A stretch of 64,000 nucleotides of DNA from Sphingomonas sp. CBMAI 2297 (GTDB lineage: Bacteria > Pseudomonadota > Alphaproteobacteria > Sphingomonadales > Sphingomonadaceae), in assembly GCF_029870595.1 (NCBI RefSeq), contig NZ_JAPDIR010000002.1:310001-374000 (forward strand), given 5' to 3'. Position 1 is the stretch's first letter; each line of letters starts with the position of its first letter. The position numbers and the translations under genes are program-made. Of this stretch, positions 35,918 through 43,382 are shown one piece after another. Under the pieces are notes generated by a model. The model searched no databases and was not told the origin of the DNA. It worked only from the letters and a program-made list of their open reading frames with translations.

Positions 35918-35927
35918 GCTGGTCCAT

Positions 35928-35962
35928 GGGCCGCCCGTCCGCCACCGGCGCGCGGGCGGCCC
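35928..35962 (+). terminator. Hairpin after the unknown gene
   Basis: GGGCCGCCCG (35928-35937) pairs with CGGGCGGCCC (35953-35962); ten perfect base pairs, no T-run. Confidence 0.5.
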
Positions 35963-35992
35963 GCATTCCGTCCGAAATAATTTCGTGCCGCA

Positions 35993-36019
35993 TGTCACAT
36001 CCGGCGCGGCCATTTCGTC
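35993..36019 (+). promoter_or_regulatory. ECF41-type promoter
   Basis: TGTCACA (35993-35999), a 16-base spacer and CGTC (36016-36019) match the promoter motif I recall for ECF41 sigma factors. It lies 30 bases upstream of the AhpD-like gene whose neighbour encodes an ECF41 factor, so the pair is probably autoregulated. Confidence 0.75.
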
Positions 36020-36048
36020 ATGCAGTCGTCCATATGAGGAGACGACCC

Positions 36049-36507
36049 ATGACTGCCCGACTCGACCTGTTCGCCGCCGCCCCCGCCGAGATGAAGGCGT
36101 GGTACGAGATGTCGCTCAAGATCGCGCCCAAGCTCGAGCACGGCCTGCTCGAGCTGGTGAAGATCCGGGCCTCGCAGATCAACGGCTGCGCCAATTGCCT
36201 CAACATGCACACCGCCGATGCGCGCAAGGCCGGCGAGACCGAGCAGCGCATCTATCTGCTCAGCGCCTGGCACGAAGCGCCATGCTATACCCCGCGCGAG
36301 CGCGCCGCACTGGCATGGACCGATGCGCTCACGCTGGTATCCACGGCGCGGGCGCCCGAGGATCTCTATCGGGAGCTCGCCTTCGAATTCAACGAGGAGG
36401 AGCAGGTGCAATTGACCCTGATGATCAACGCGATCAACGGCTGGAACCGCCTCGCCGTGGCCTTCAACCTCTTCTACGAGGGCAAGCCCGCGGTGGCGGC
36501 GGCGTGA
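36049..36507 (+). CDS. AhpD-like carboxymuconolactone decarboxylase-family protein
   Basis: A 152-residue helical protein of the alkylhydroperoxidase AhpD family. The redox motif is INGCANCLNMH, with Cys47, Cys50 and His54 forming the CxxCxxxH peroxidase-type site. Relatives reduce peroxides or act on small organic substrates. GAGGAGACGACCC precedes the ATG at 36049. The gene overlaps the following sigma-factor start by four bases (GTGA), so translation is probably coupled. COE proteins of this class are the usual neighbours and targets of ECF41 sigma factors. Confidence 0.93.
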   Translation: MTARLDLFAAAPAEMKAWYEMSLKIAPKLEHGLLELVKIRASQINGCANCLNMHTADARKAGETEQRIYLLSAWHEAPCYTPRERAALAWTDALTLVSTARAPEDLYRELAFEFNEEEQVQLTLMINAINGWNRLAVAFNLFYEGKPAVAAA

Positions 36508-37364
36508 GCGGGGTGGACGCAGCGGCGAGCTTCGATCCGCTGCGTCCGCGGCTGGCGCGCATCGCCTATCGCATGCTCGGCTCGGTCGCGGATGCGGAAG
36601 ACGTGGTGCAGGACGCGTTCCTGCGCTGGCTCGCCACCGATCGCGACCAGATCCGCGAGCCCGAGGCGTTCCTGCGCCGGGTGGTGACGCGCCTGTGCCT
36701 CGATCAGCTCAAATCGGCGCGGGCCCGGCGCGAGACCTATGTCGGGCCCTGGCTGCCCGAGCCCGTGGTCGAGGCCGCGGAGGAAGTGGAGGACGTCACG
36801 CTGCCGCTGCTGATGGCGCTCGAGCGGCTCTCGCCGCTGGAGCGCGCGGCCTTTCTGCTCCACGACGTGTTCGGGGTGAGCTTCGACGAAGTGGGCGAGA
36901 CGATCGGCCGCGATCCCGCCGCCGCGCGCCAGCTCGCCAGCCGGGCGCGCACCCATGTCCGCGCCGCCCGGCCGCGCTACGACCTGCCGAAGGAGAAGGG
37001 GCTGGAGATCGCCGCCGCCTTCTTCGCCGCATCGCGCAGCGGCGACATGGGCGCGCTGCGCGGCCTGCTGGCGGCCGATGTCTCGCTCTGGTCGGACGGC
37101 GGCGGCAAGGTGCCCGCGGGCCTCAAGCCGATCCATGGCATCGACGACATGATCAAGCTCCACAGCTCGCTCGCGCGCTTCTTCGCCAAGGAGATGTCGC
37201 GCGTGGTGCGCTACGGCATGATCAACGGCCTGCCGGGCTTCGTCACGATCGAGCCGGGCGGAGTGCTGCAGACCACCGCGCTGGCGATCGAGGAGGGGCG
37301 GATCGTCGGCATCTATGTGATGCGCAATCCGGACAAGCTCGGGCATCTGGGGGCGGTGCATTAG
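36504..37364 (+). CDS. ECF41-type RNA polymerase sigma factor (SigJ-like)
   Basis: Sigma factor of 286 residues. Sigma-2 (about 10-76) has RLARIAYRMLGSVADAEDVVQDAFLR-like core segments, the linker has YVGPWLPEPV (79-88), sigma-4 (about 105-155) has ERLSPLERAAFLLHDVFG, and an extra C-terminal SnoaL/NTF2-like domain carries SDGGGKVPA (DGGGK at 198-202). The linker and DGGGK motifs mark group ECF41, in which the C-terminal domain contacts the core and replaces a separate anti-sigma factor; none is present here. GTG start overlaps the AhpD stop. A GTG at 36513 is the alternative. Confidence 0.92.
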   Translation: MSGVDAAASFDPLRPRLARIAYRMLGSVADAEDVVQDAFLRWLATDRDQIREPEAFLRRVVTRLCLDQLKSARARRETYVGPWLPEPVVEAAEEVEDVTLPLLMALERLSPLERAAFLLHDVFGVSFDEVGETIGRDPAAARQLASRARTHVRAARPRYDLPKEKGLEIAAAFFAASRSGDMGALRGLLAADVSLWSDGGGKVPAGLKPIHGIDDMIKLHSSLARFFAKEMSRVVRYGMINGLPGFVTIEPGGVLQTTALAIEEGRIVGIYVMRNPDKLGHLGAVH

Positions 37365-38021
37365 GCTGGGGGCTCGCGCGAGTATCTGATTTCCCGCCGT
37401 CATCCCGGCCCTGAGCCGGGATCCCGCTTCTGCTTGCGGCGGCGAGATGGCGGGACCCGGGCGCAAGGCCGGGGTGACGAAGAATATGAGTCCTCAACCC
37501 AGGGTCACGCCTCAATCGGCAAACCCCGTCTCGATCAGCAAACCCCGTCATCGCCGCGCAGGCGGGGATCCGGGGTAGCGCGGGACAATGATGCTATCAG
37601 GTGAGCGCCCCTCCGGAGCGCGCAGGACTCTGCTGCCCGCAACCCGCCCTTGGCCCTGGATCCCCGCCTTCGTGGGGATGACGAAATAAATCAAAGCCTT
37701 GATCGGGTTTCACCCTAGGTTGGGGACTCATATTGCATCAACCGTGATTCCCGCTGTTCCCCCTTCGGTCATTCCCGCGAAGGCGGGGATCTGGGCGGAG
37801 GATATTGCCCAAGCGGGATAGGCTCCCGGGCCATTCGGCAGCGGCGCCGATCCGGCTGCAAGTGCTTGCCCGACAGCCGTTACCCATCATGTAGCGAGTC
37901 AATGATCGGGCCCTGCGCGACGCATCTGATGGTTCGCCAGAAATTATACCCAATATGGCGGAATCCATGTTCGGTTCATGATGGCGTCACAGGGCGGCTT
38001 TATTTGTTCACGCAAGCAATT
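37365..38021. repeat. Repeat-rich gene-free gap
   Basis: About 650 bases without a credible gene. It carries REP-like palindromes at 37396-37478, 37550, 37658 and 37769, and a 253-base segment bounded by near-perfect 23-bp inverted repeats: AATATGAGTCCTCAACCCAG (from 37483) and CTAGGTTGGGGACTCATATT (to 37734), two mismatches. The same end sequence occurs at 63247-63268. The final 180 bases turn AT-rich toward the bacteriocin-like gene. Confidence 0.7.
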
Positions 38022-38036
38022 GTAATTACTAATTAC
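38022..38036. promoter_or_regulatory. Perfect palindrome upstream of the double-glycine peptide gene
   Basis: GTAATTA-C-TAATTAC is a perfect 15-base palindrome in AT-rich DNA, 63 bases before the GTG start at 38099. It looks like a dimeric repressor or activator site; no candidate regulator gene lies immediately adjacent. Confidence 0.4.
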
Positions 38037-38098
38037 TTTAAATTCACGGCGTGAAACTCGGCATCGATCCGACGATCATCTTGAATCGGAGGTTTATT

Positions 38099-38404
38099 GT
38101 GCGCGTTCTGACGACTTATGAACTCGACCTTGTTGCCGGAGGCTTTGGCAGTACCGACGATGCCCAGATCAACGGCGTTGGCGGCCCTCATGGCAATGGT
38201 AGTGGTTACGGCGGCGGCGGCGGCGGCGGAGGGGGGGATGCATATAGTTCCGGCTCCTGGGTGCACCTGCCGCCAGCGAGCTATTTCGGCAACTATCCAC
38301 CGGGCGGCAACGGCACATGGGTATGGCTTCCGAGTGGAGGTGGCGGCGGCGCCGGTGGTAACAGCGGGCCGGTGGCGAAAGCCAAGGCAATCATATCAGG
38401 CTAG
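38099..38404 (+). CDS. Double-glycine-leader, glycine-rich secreted peptide
   Basis: A 101-residue peptide. The GTG start has GGAGG six bases before it. The first 15 residues, MRVLTTYELDLVAGG, match the double-glycine leader pattern (LxxxELxxVxGG) of microcins and class II bacteriocins, which a C39-peptidase ABC exporter removes after GG. The rest is a low-complexity Gly/Asn/Ser segment, including nine consecutive Gly, a PPASYFGNYPPGGNG stretch and another Gly run. The stop at 38402 is followed without a gap by an open frame (shifted by -1) that encodes a zinc-peptidase domain, so this may be the N-terminal part of one longer toxin. An earlier in-frame GTG at 38051 fits less well. Confidence 0.7.
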   Translation: MRVLTTYELDLVAGGFGSTDDAQINGVGGPHGNGSGYGGGGGGGGGDAYSSGSWVHLPPASYFGNYPPGGNGTWVWLPSGGGGGAGGNSGPVAKAKAIISG

Positions 38405-38871
38405 GCGGGGACCCGTGCCCCGTTGCGCATGCTGAAGCCTATCAGGCCCTTGCATCCCTGCAGAAGTCGCCGACGGCAGCGGGTCTTCTTGCGAAAGCCA
38501 ATGCCGCTGGACTGGAAGTTATCTTGAACCGCAATCACCAGGACAGCTACGATCCTGGGCTGGGTTATGGTTTCGTGAGTTGGGATCCCTACAGTGCCGC
38601 GTCGGGGCGGAATGAAGATGGATCCTATTGGGTTGAAAGCCCTACGCTCGGCCTGATCCATGAGATTGTCCATTGGTCGGATGCCAGCCTTAGCGCAGCG
38701 GGAGTTCATGCCATCGTGAACCAGGTGGCTCGCGAATTGAACGCCAATACCGGTACGCGCTATGGCGCTAATCGCGGCGCGACTTCCGAGGAGGGGAGTG
38801 CCTATCTGGTCGCCGATACCGACAGCACGGCCTTCGATCTGGCTACCGTGCGACCAACCTGCGGGACCTAG
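38362..38871 (+). CDS. NleD/M91-like zinc metallopeptidase domain, start missing (frameshifted)
   Basis: Open frame without a good initiator; a TTG at 38524 is the only common start codon and would cut into the domain. It encodes YQALASLQKSPTAAGLLAKA, then EVILNRNHQDSYD, FVSWDPYSA, ESPTLGLIHEIVH (HExxH at 38659-38673) and a later SEEGSAY. The order small-residue helix, VxW-DP strand and PxxxLxHExxH resembles the M91 peptidase of effector NleD, from memory. It lies in the -1 frame relative to the preceding glycine-rich peptide; frame transition must occur between 38362 and 38404. It may be a frameshifted pseudogene, a programmed-frameshift product, or a sequencing error in one gene. Confidence 0.6.
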   Translation, partial: QRAGGESQGNHIRLGGDPCPVAHAEAYQALASLQKSPTAAGLLAKANAAGLEVILNRNHQDSYDPGLGYGFVSWDPYSAASGRNEDGSYWVESPTLGLIHEIVHWSDASLSAAGVHAIVNQVARELNANTGTRYGANRGATSEEGSAYLVADTDSTAFDLATVRPTCGT

Positions 38872-38895
38872 TCTTTTCTGCATGAGGAATGGGAT

Positions 38896-39333
38896 ATGAT
38901 CGTCTTTGTGCTCGGCGCTCTTGCCATCGCTCCGCCCGGCAATTCGGGTTCGTCCTCCCCGCTGTCGGCCTGTTCTTCCCTGCGGTCGTCTGCGATCGTC
39001 GCGGAAATGGGTGGGCTGCCGCAATCGATCCAGGGGCAAGTGAAGCGGATGGTGCCCGATCTTGCTCCTGCCGGCGCAAAATTCCAGAGGGGCGACGTGA
39101 TCGAGCAGGCCGGCCTGCCGACGCGACGGTTCGTCGGCGCCGTGGAGGGCAAATATTCGTGGGTGGTGACCTATGAGCATAGCCAGGGATCGGTGCATCA
39201 TTTTCATGCGATTACCTTCGGCAGGGCGCCTGCGAGCGATTATGCGCCCGTTCCGCATGGCGTCCTGACGGGGCCGTTGTGCCAGATTGCCGATGCGGCT
39301 CTTTCCGGCGCGCTTTCGGCCGATCATCTCTGA
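38896..39333 (+). CDS. Small protein downstream of the peptidase, possible immunity or partner
   Basis: A 145-residue protein of no recognised family. GAGGAATGGGAT precedes the ATG. The N-terminus is hydrophobic (MIVFVLGALAIAPP) and may be a weak signal anchor; the core has FQRGDVIEQAGLPTRRFVGAV, a YSWVVTYEHSQGSVHHFHAITFG strand pair with three His residues, and a hydrophobic C-terminal helix. It begins 25 bases after the peptidase stop on the same strand and is followed by a terminator, so the two are one unit. An immunity or chaperone role is inferred from position only. Confidence 0.65.
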   Translation: MIVFVLGALAIAPPGNSGSSSPLSACSSLRSSAIVAEMGGLPQSIQGQVKRMVPDLAPAGAKFQRGDVIEQAGLPTRRFVGAVEGKYSWVVTYEHSQGSVHHFHAITFGRAPASDYAPVPHGVLTGPLCQIADAALSGALSADHL

Positions 39334-39408
39334 GCGGGCAAGGCGGGCTCGGGTGACGATATCGGGGCATCCTGCTTGCAATGTAGGATTTCGTCTGTTT
39401 CCCTCACC

Positions 39409-39434
39409 CGGCCGGATCGCTCCGGCCGCTCTTT
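39409..39434 (+). terminator. Terminator after the peptidase/partner unit
   Basis: CGGCCGGA (39409-39416) pairs with TCCGGCCG (39421-39428) around TCGC, followed by CTCTTT. The remaining gap to the ccm operon (to 39634) contains no gene that I can support; its promoter is not evident. Confidence 0.7.
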
Positions 39435-39634
39435 GACCGGTTGGGGAAATAGGATCACGCGCGCGCAAGGAAGTTGCGCGATGCGCGCGGTTCGCGGGAA
39501 ATCAGGGAAAATTGATGGGGAACTCATCCCTCCCCATGGGCGACGTTCGCGACGTTTCGCTCCGCGGCCGGGCGTCTGGCGTTGGATGTCGCGAGGCCAT
39601 GGATTCCCGCCCGGAACCTCGCTAGTCATCGCGC

Positions 39635-40354
39635 GTGCCCGTCTTGCATGCCTTCGCCAATCCCGCGCGCTTCCTCAAGATTGCGCGGCCGCTGACGCCG
39701 ATTCTGTTCTGGCTCGGCGCGGCGCTGGTGGCGTTCGGCTGCTGGGCGGGGCTCGCGCTCACGCCGCCCGATGCGGTGCAGAAGGAGAGCGCGCGCATCC
39801 TCTACATCCATGTGCCCAGCGCCTGGCTGGGCATGGGCGGGTGGAGCGGGCTGGCGATCGCGTGCCTGAGCTATCTCGTCTGGCGGCATCCGCTGGCCAG
39901 CGTCGCGGCGCGGGCGATCGCCCCGGCGGGCGCGACCTTCGCGGCGCTCTGCCTGCTCACCGGCTCGATCTGGGGGCGCCCGACCTGGGGCACCTGGTGG
40001 GAGTGGGACGGGCGGCTGACCAGCATGCTGCTGCTCTTCTTCGTCTATATCGCCTGGATCGCGCTGGACCGCGCCGATGCCGAGCGGGCGGGCGACGGCC
40101 GGATGCCGGCGCTGTTCGGCGTGGCCGGCAGCGCGCTGCTGCCGATCGTCCATTATTCGGTGGTCTGGTGGAACACGCTCCACCAGGGCGAGAGCGTGCT
40201 GGCGGGGAAGATCCATCCGTCGCTGCTCTGGCCGCTGTTCTTCACGCTGGGCGGCTTCACGCTGGTCTTCGCCGGAGTGGTGCTGATGCGGATGCGCGCG
40301 ATCCTGGCGGCGCAGAAGGTCGAAGCGCGGTTGCGGCGGATGGCGGCGGCATGA
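39635..40354 (+). CDS. ccmC: Heme exporter/cytochrome c maturation protein CcmC
   Basis: Six-helix inner-membrane protein of 239 residues that hands heme to the chaperone CcmE during System I cytochrome c assembly. The tryptophan-rich heme-binding loop WGRPTWGTWWEWDGRLTS and the flanking conserved histidines (YIHVPSAW and IVHYSVVWWNTLHQG) are present. The start is GTG at 39635, with no closer ATG in frame. First gene of the run ccmC-ccmI; ccmA and ccmB, the ABC exporter parts, are not beside it, as often seen in Alphaproteobacteria. Confidence 0.95.
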   Translation: MPVLHAFANPARFLKIARPLTPILFWLGAALVAFGCWAGLALTPPDAVQKESARILYIHVPSAWLGMGGWSGLAIACLSYLVWRHPLASVAARAIAPAGATFAALCLLTGSIWGRPTWGTWWEWDGRLTSMLLLFFVYIAWIALDRADAERAGDGRMPALFGVAGSALLPIVHYSVVWWNTLHQGESVLAGKIHPSLLWPLFFTLGGFTLVFAGVVLMRMRAILAAQKVEARLRRMAAA

Positions 40355-40485
40355 ACCATTGGCCGTTCATCACTGCCGCCTATCTGGTGGTGCTGCTCGG
40401 CACCGGCGGGCTGGCGGCGTTCAGCTATGCGGCGATGCGCCGGGCCGAGGCGGCGGCCGCGGCGCTGCGGGGCGGCCGCGAATGA
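40351..40485 (+). CDS. ccmD: Heme exporter protein CcmD
   Basis: A 44-residue single-helix membrane protein that stabilises the CcmABCD complex and helps release holo-CcmE. It has the short N-terminus NHWPFITAAYLVVLLGTGGLAAFSYAA-like helix followed by a basic, Ala-rich tail (MRRAEAAAAALRGGRE). Start and stop both overlap neighbours by four bases (ATGA), which confirms the small gene despite low sequence conservation. Confidence 0.9.
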   Translation: MNHWPFITAAYLVVLLGTGGLAAFSYAAMRRAEAAAAALRGGRE

Positions 40486-40916
40486 AGCCCAAGCATCAGC
40501 GGCTGGTCCTCGTGCTGCTCGCGCTGGGCGCGATCCTCGGCGCGTCGGCGCTCGCCATGTCGGCGCTCCGCGACCAGGCGGCGTTCTTCTATGCGCCGGG
40601 CGACGTGAAGGGAAAGCCGCTGCCGCTCGACCGGCACGTCCGCCTGGGCGGCATGGTCGAGACAGGCTCGATCCGGCGCGCGGCCGACGGCGTTTCGATC
40701 CGCTTCATGGTGACCGACGGCCAGGCGGCGGTGCCGGTCGCGTTCAAGGGCGTGACGCCCGACCTGTTCAAGGAAGGATCGGGCGTGGTGGCGGAGGGGC
40801 GGTTCCAGCCGGACGGCAGCTTCGTCGCGGACAATATCCTGGCCAAGCATGACGAGCGCTACATGCCGCCCCAGGCCGCCGGCAACATGCACGAGACGAA
40901 GACGCTAGCCAAATGA
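40482..40916 (+). CDS. ccmE: Cytochrome c-type biogenesis heme chaperone CcmE
   Basis: Membrane-anchored periplasmic chaperone of 144 residues that carries heme covalently. An N-terminal helix (LVLVLLALGAILGASALAM) is followed by an OB-fold with RLGGMVETGSIRR and the heme-binding motif LAKHDERYMPP, in which His is the covalent ligand and Tyr the axial ligand. ATG overlaps the ccmD stop. Confidence 0.96.
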   Translation: MKPKHQRLVLVLLALGAILGASALAMSALRDQAAFFYAPGDVKGKPLPLDRHVRLGGMVETGSIRRAADGVSIRFMVTDGQAAVPVAFKGVTPDLFKEGSGVVAEGRFQPDGSFVADNILAKHDERYMPPQAAGNMHETKTLAK

Positions 40917-40926
40917 GGGATGGGCA

Positions 40927-42858
40927 GTGATCGCCGAAGCCGGTCTCGCCGCGCTATGGCTCGCGACGGGCTTCGCGCTCGTGCAGGTGCTGCTCGCCTG
41001 GGGCGCGGCCAAGGGCGCCGGCCAGGGGAGCGCGGGCGCGTCGATGGTGATGACGGCGCTCCGCCGCGTCGCGATCGTCCAGGGGCTGCTGGCGCTTGCC
41101 GCCTTCGTGCTGCTGGTCGTGCTGTTCGTCCGGTCGGACATGTCGGTGCTGCTGGTCGTCGAGAACAGCCATTCGATGAAGCCGCTGATCTACAAGATCG
41201 CCGGGGCCTGGGGGAATCACGAAGGCTCGATGCTGCTGTGGGTCACCGTGCTGGCGATATCGGGGGCGGGCGTGGCGCTGTTCGAGAAGCGGCTGCCCCA
41301 GGGCACGCTCGCCGCGACGCTGGGTGCCCAGGCGGCGATCGCGATCGGCTTCTACGCCTTTCTCGCCTTTGCCTCCAACCCGTTCGTCCGGGTGAGCCCG
41401 CCGCCGCTCGACGGGCGCGGGCTCAACCCGCTGCTGCAGGATCCCGGGCTCGCCTTCCACCCGCCGACGCTGTACCTCGGCTATGTCGGCCTGTCGGTGG
41501 CGTTCAGCTTCGCGGTCGGCGCCTTGCTGATGCGCGACGTCGGCCCCGCCTTTGCCCGGGCGATGCGGCCCTGGGTGCTGGCGGCCTGGATATTCCTCAC
41601 CATCGGCATCACCGCCGGCAGCTATTGGGCCTATTACGAGCTTGGCTGGGGCGGCTGGTGGTTCTGGGATCCGGTGGAGAATGCCTCGCTGATGCCCTGG
41701 CTGGCGGCGACGGCGCTGCTCCATTCGGTGAGCGTGCTCGCCACCCGCGACGGGCTGCGCGCCTGGACGGTGATGCTCGCGGTGGTCGCCTTCTCGATGT
41801 CGATGATCGGCACCTTCCTGGTCCGCTCGGGCATCCTGATCAGCGTCCATGCCTTTGCCGTCGATCCCACCCGGGGCGGCTTCATCCTTGCCCTGCTCGG
41901 CCTCTATATCGGCGGGGCGCTGGCGCTGTTCGGCGCGCGGATCGGCACGGTGAAGCAGGGCACCACCTTCGAGCTGGTCAGCCGCGAAGGCGCGCTGGTG
42001 CTCAACAACCTGCTGCTCTCGGTGATCCTCGGCGTCGTCTTCATCGGCACGCTCTATCCGCTCGTCGCCCAGGCGGCCGGCGTCCAGCTCTCGATCGGCG
42101 CGCCCTTCTTCGAGAAGGCGGCGGTGCCCGTCGCGCTCGCGCTCGTCGCCGCCACGGCGGCGGGACCGCTGCTCAAATGGCGCCGCGACCAGTGGAACGC
42201 GCTGTTCGGCAAGCTGCTCGTGCCTGTCGGCGTGGCCGGCATCGCCTTCGCGCTGGTCTTCGCGCTGGGCGGGGCGCAGTGGCTGCCGGCGCTGGTGCTC
42301 GGCCTGGCCGCCGGGCTCGCCGTCGCCAGCGTCATCCCGCTCATCCGCCGCAACCTGCGCCGCACGCCGCTGCACATCTACGGCATGGTCGTCGCGCATC
42401 TCGGCATCGCGGTGAGCATCGCCGGCATGGCGGCGGACAGCGCCTTCAAGGTCGAGCGGCTGGCGGCGATCTCGGTGGGGCAGAACGTCACGGTCGGCCC
42501 TTATCGCGTGGAACTGCTCGAGGTGCGGCCGGCGGTGGGGCCCAACTGGTCCGCGCTCGAGGCGCATCTCAAGGCGACGCGCGCCGGGGGCGCGCCGTTC
42601 GACCTGTTCCCGCAGCAGCGCTTCTTCGCCAACCCGCCGACCAACACCAACGAAGCCGCGATCGCGACCGAGCTGGACGGCCAGCTCTATACCGTGATCG
42701 GCCAGGGCGACGGCGAAGGGCGCTGGCAGATCCGGGCATGGTGGAAGCCCTTCGTCACGCTGATCTGGGCGGGCGGCGCGATGATCGCGCTGGGCGGGCT
42801 GCTCTCGCTGATCGGCCGGGTGCGGCGGGAACGGCGCGACGCGGAGGATGGCGCATGA
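40927..42858 (+). CDS. ccmF: Cytochrome c heme lyase subunit CcmF
   Basis: Large inner-membrane protein of 643 residues, core of the heme ligation complex that joins heme from CcmE to apocytochrome c. It has about 14 helices and the WWD-type signature LGWGGWWFWDPVENASLMPWL, the periplasmic PPTLYLGYVG segment with a conserved His (FHPPTLYLG) and MKPLIYKIAGAWGNHEGSMLLW. The GTG start lies 10 bases after ccmE; the end overlaps ccmG by four bases. Confidence 0.96.
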   Translation: MIAEAGLAALWLATGFALVQVLLAWGAAKGAGQGSAGASMVMTALRRVAIVQGLLALAAFVLLVVLFVRSDMSVLLVVENSHSMKPLIYKIAGAWGNHEGSMLLWVTVLAISGAGVALFEKRLPQGTLAATLGAQAAIAIGFYAFLAFASNPFVRVSPPPLDGRGLNPLLQDPGLAFHPPTLYLGYVGLSVAFSFAVGALLMRDVGPAFARAMRPWVLAAWIFLTIGITAGSYWAYYELGWGGWWFWDPVENASLMPWLAATALLHSVSVLATRDGLRAWTVMLAVVAFSMSMIGTFLVRSGILISVHAFAVDPTRGGFILALLGLYIGGALALFGARIGTVKQGTTFELVSREGALVLNNLLLSVILGVVFIGTLYPLVAQAAGVQLSIGAPFFEKAAVPVALALVAATAAGPLLKWRRDQWNALFGKLLVPVGVAGIAFALVFALGGAQWLPALVLGLAAGLAVASVIPLIRRNLRRTPLHIYGMVVAHLGIAVSIAGMAADSAFKVERLAAISVGQNVTVGPYRVELLEVRPAVGPNWSALEAHLKATRAGGAPFDLFPQQRFFANPPTNTNEAAIATELDGQLYTVIGQGDGEGRWQIRAWWKPFVTLIWAGGAMIALGGLLSLIGRVRRERRDAEDGA

Positions 42859-43382
42859 GGCGGCTGCTGATCTGGGCGCCGCTGGCGCTGTTCGCCCTGG
42901 TCTTCGGGCTGGTTGCCGGCGGGCTGATCAAGCCGGCGGACCGGACGATCCGCTCGGCGATGATCGGCAAGCCGCTGCCCGCGCTCGCGATGAAGCCGCT
43001 GCTTTCCGACCGGCCCGGCATCGCGAGCGCCGACTTCGCCACCGGCAGGCCGCGACTGCTCAATGTGTTCGCCAGCTGGTGCATTCCCTGCATCGCCGAG
43101 GCGCCGCAGCTGCTGAAGCTCAAGCAGGCGGGCGTGGAGATCGACGCGATCGCGATCCGCGACACGCCGGACGCGGTGCGGGCCTTTCTGGCGCGGAACG
43201 GCGATCCCTATGCCCGGATCGGCGACGATCCCGCCGGCAAGGCCCAGATCGCGCTCGGCTCGTCGGGAGTGCCCGAGACTTTCCTGATCAACGGCCGGGG
43301 CGAGATTATCGACCAGCATGTCGGCGACATCCGGGCGGAAGACATTCCCGGGATATTGCGCAAGCTCGAGGCGGCGAAATGA
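42855..43382 (+). CDS. ccmG: Thiol:disulfide interchange protein CcmG/DsbE
   Basis: Membrane-anchored periplasmic thioredoxin of 175 residues that keeps the apocytochrome CxxCH cysteines reduced. It has an N-terminal helix, the active site FASWCIPCIAEAP and the cis-proline segment SGVPETFLI. Codons begin inside the ccmF stop (ATGA) and end inside the ccmH start. Confidence 0.95.
   Translation: MRRLLIWAPLALFALVFGLVAGGLIKPADRTIRSAMIGKPLPALAMKPLLSDRPGIASADFATGRPRLLNVFASWCIPCIAEAPQLLKLKQAGVEIDAIAIRDTPDAVRAFLARNGDPYARIGDDPAGKAQIALGSSGVPETFLINGRGEIIDQHVGDIRAEDIPGILRKLEAAK

Noticed and set aside
38524-38871. An independent 115-residue peptidase gene starting at TTG 38524
   Set aside because: There is no ribosome-binding site before the TTG, and family-like sequence continues upstream in the same frame to about 38410, so the true N-terminus lies farther upstream.
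39334-39634. A further ccm gene such as ccmB ahead of ccmC
   Set aside because: No membrane-protein frame or ABC-exporter motif exists in this gap; only a terminator and non-coding sequence are seen.
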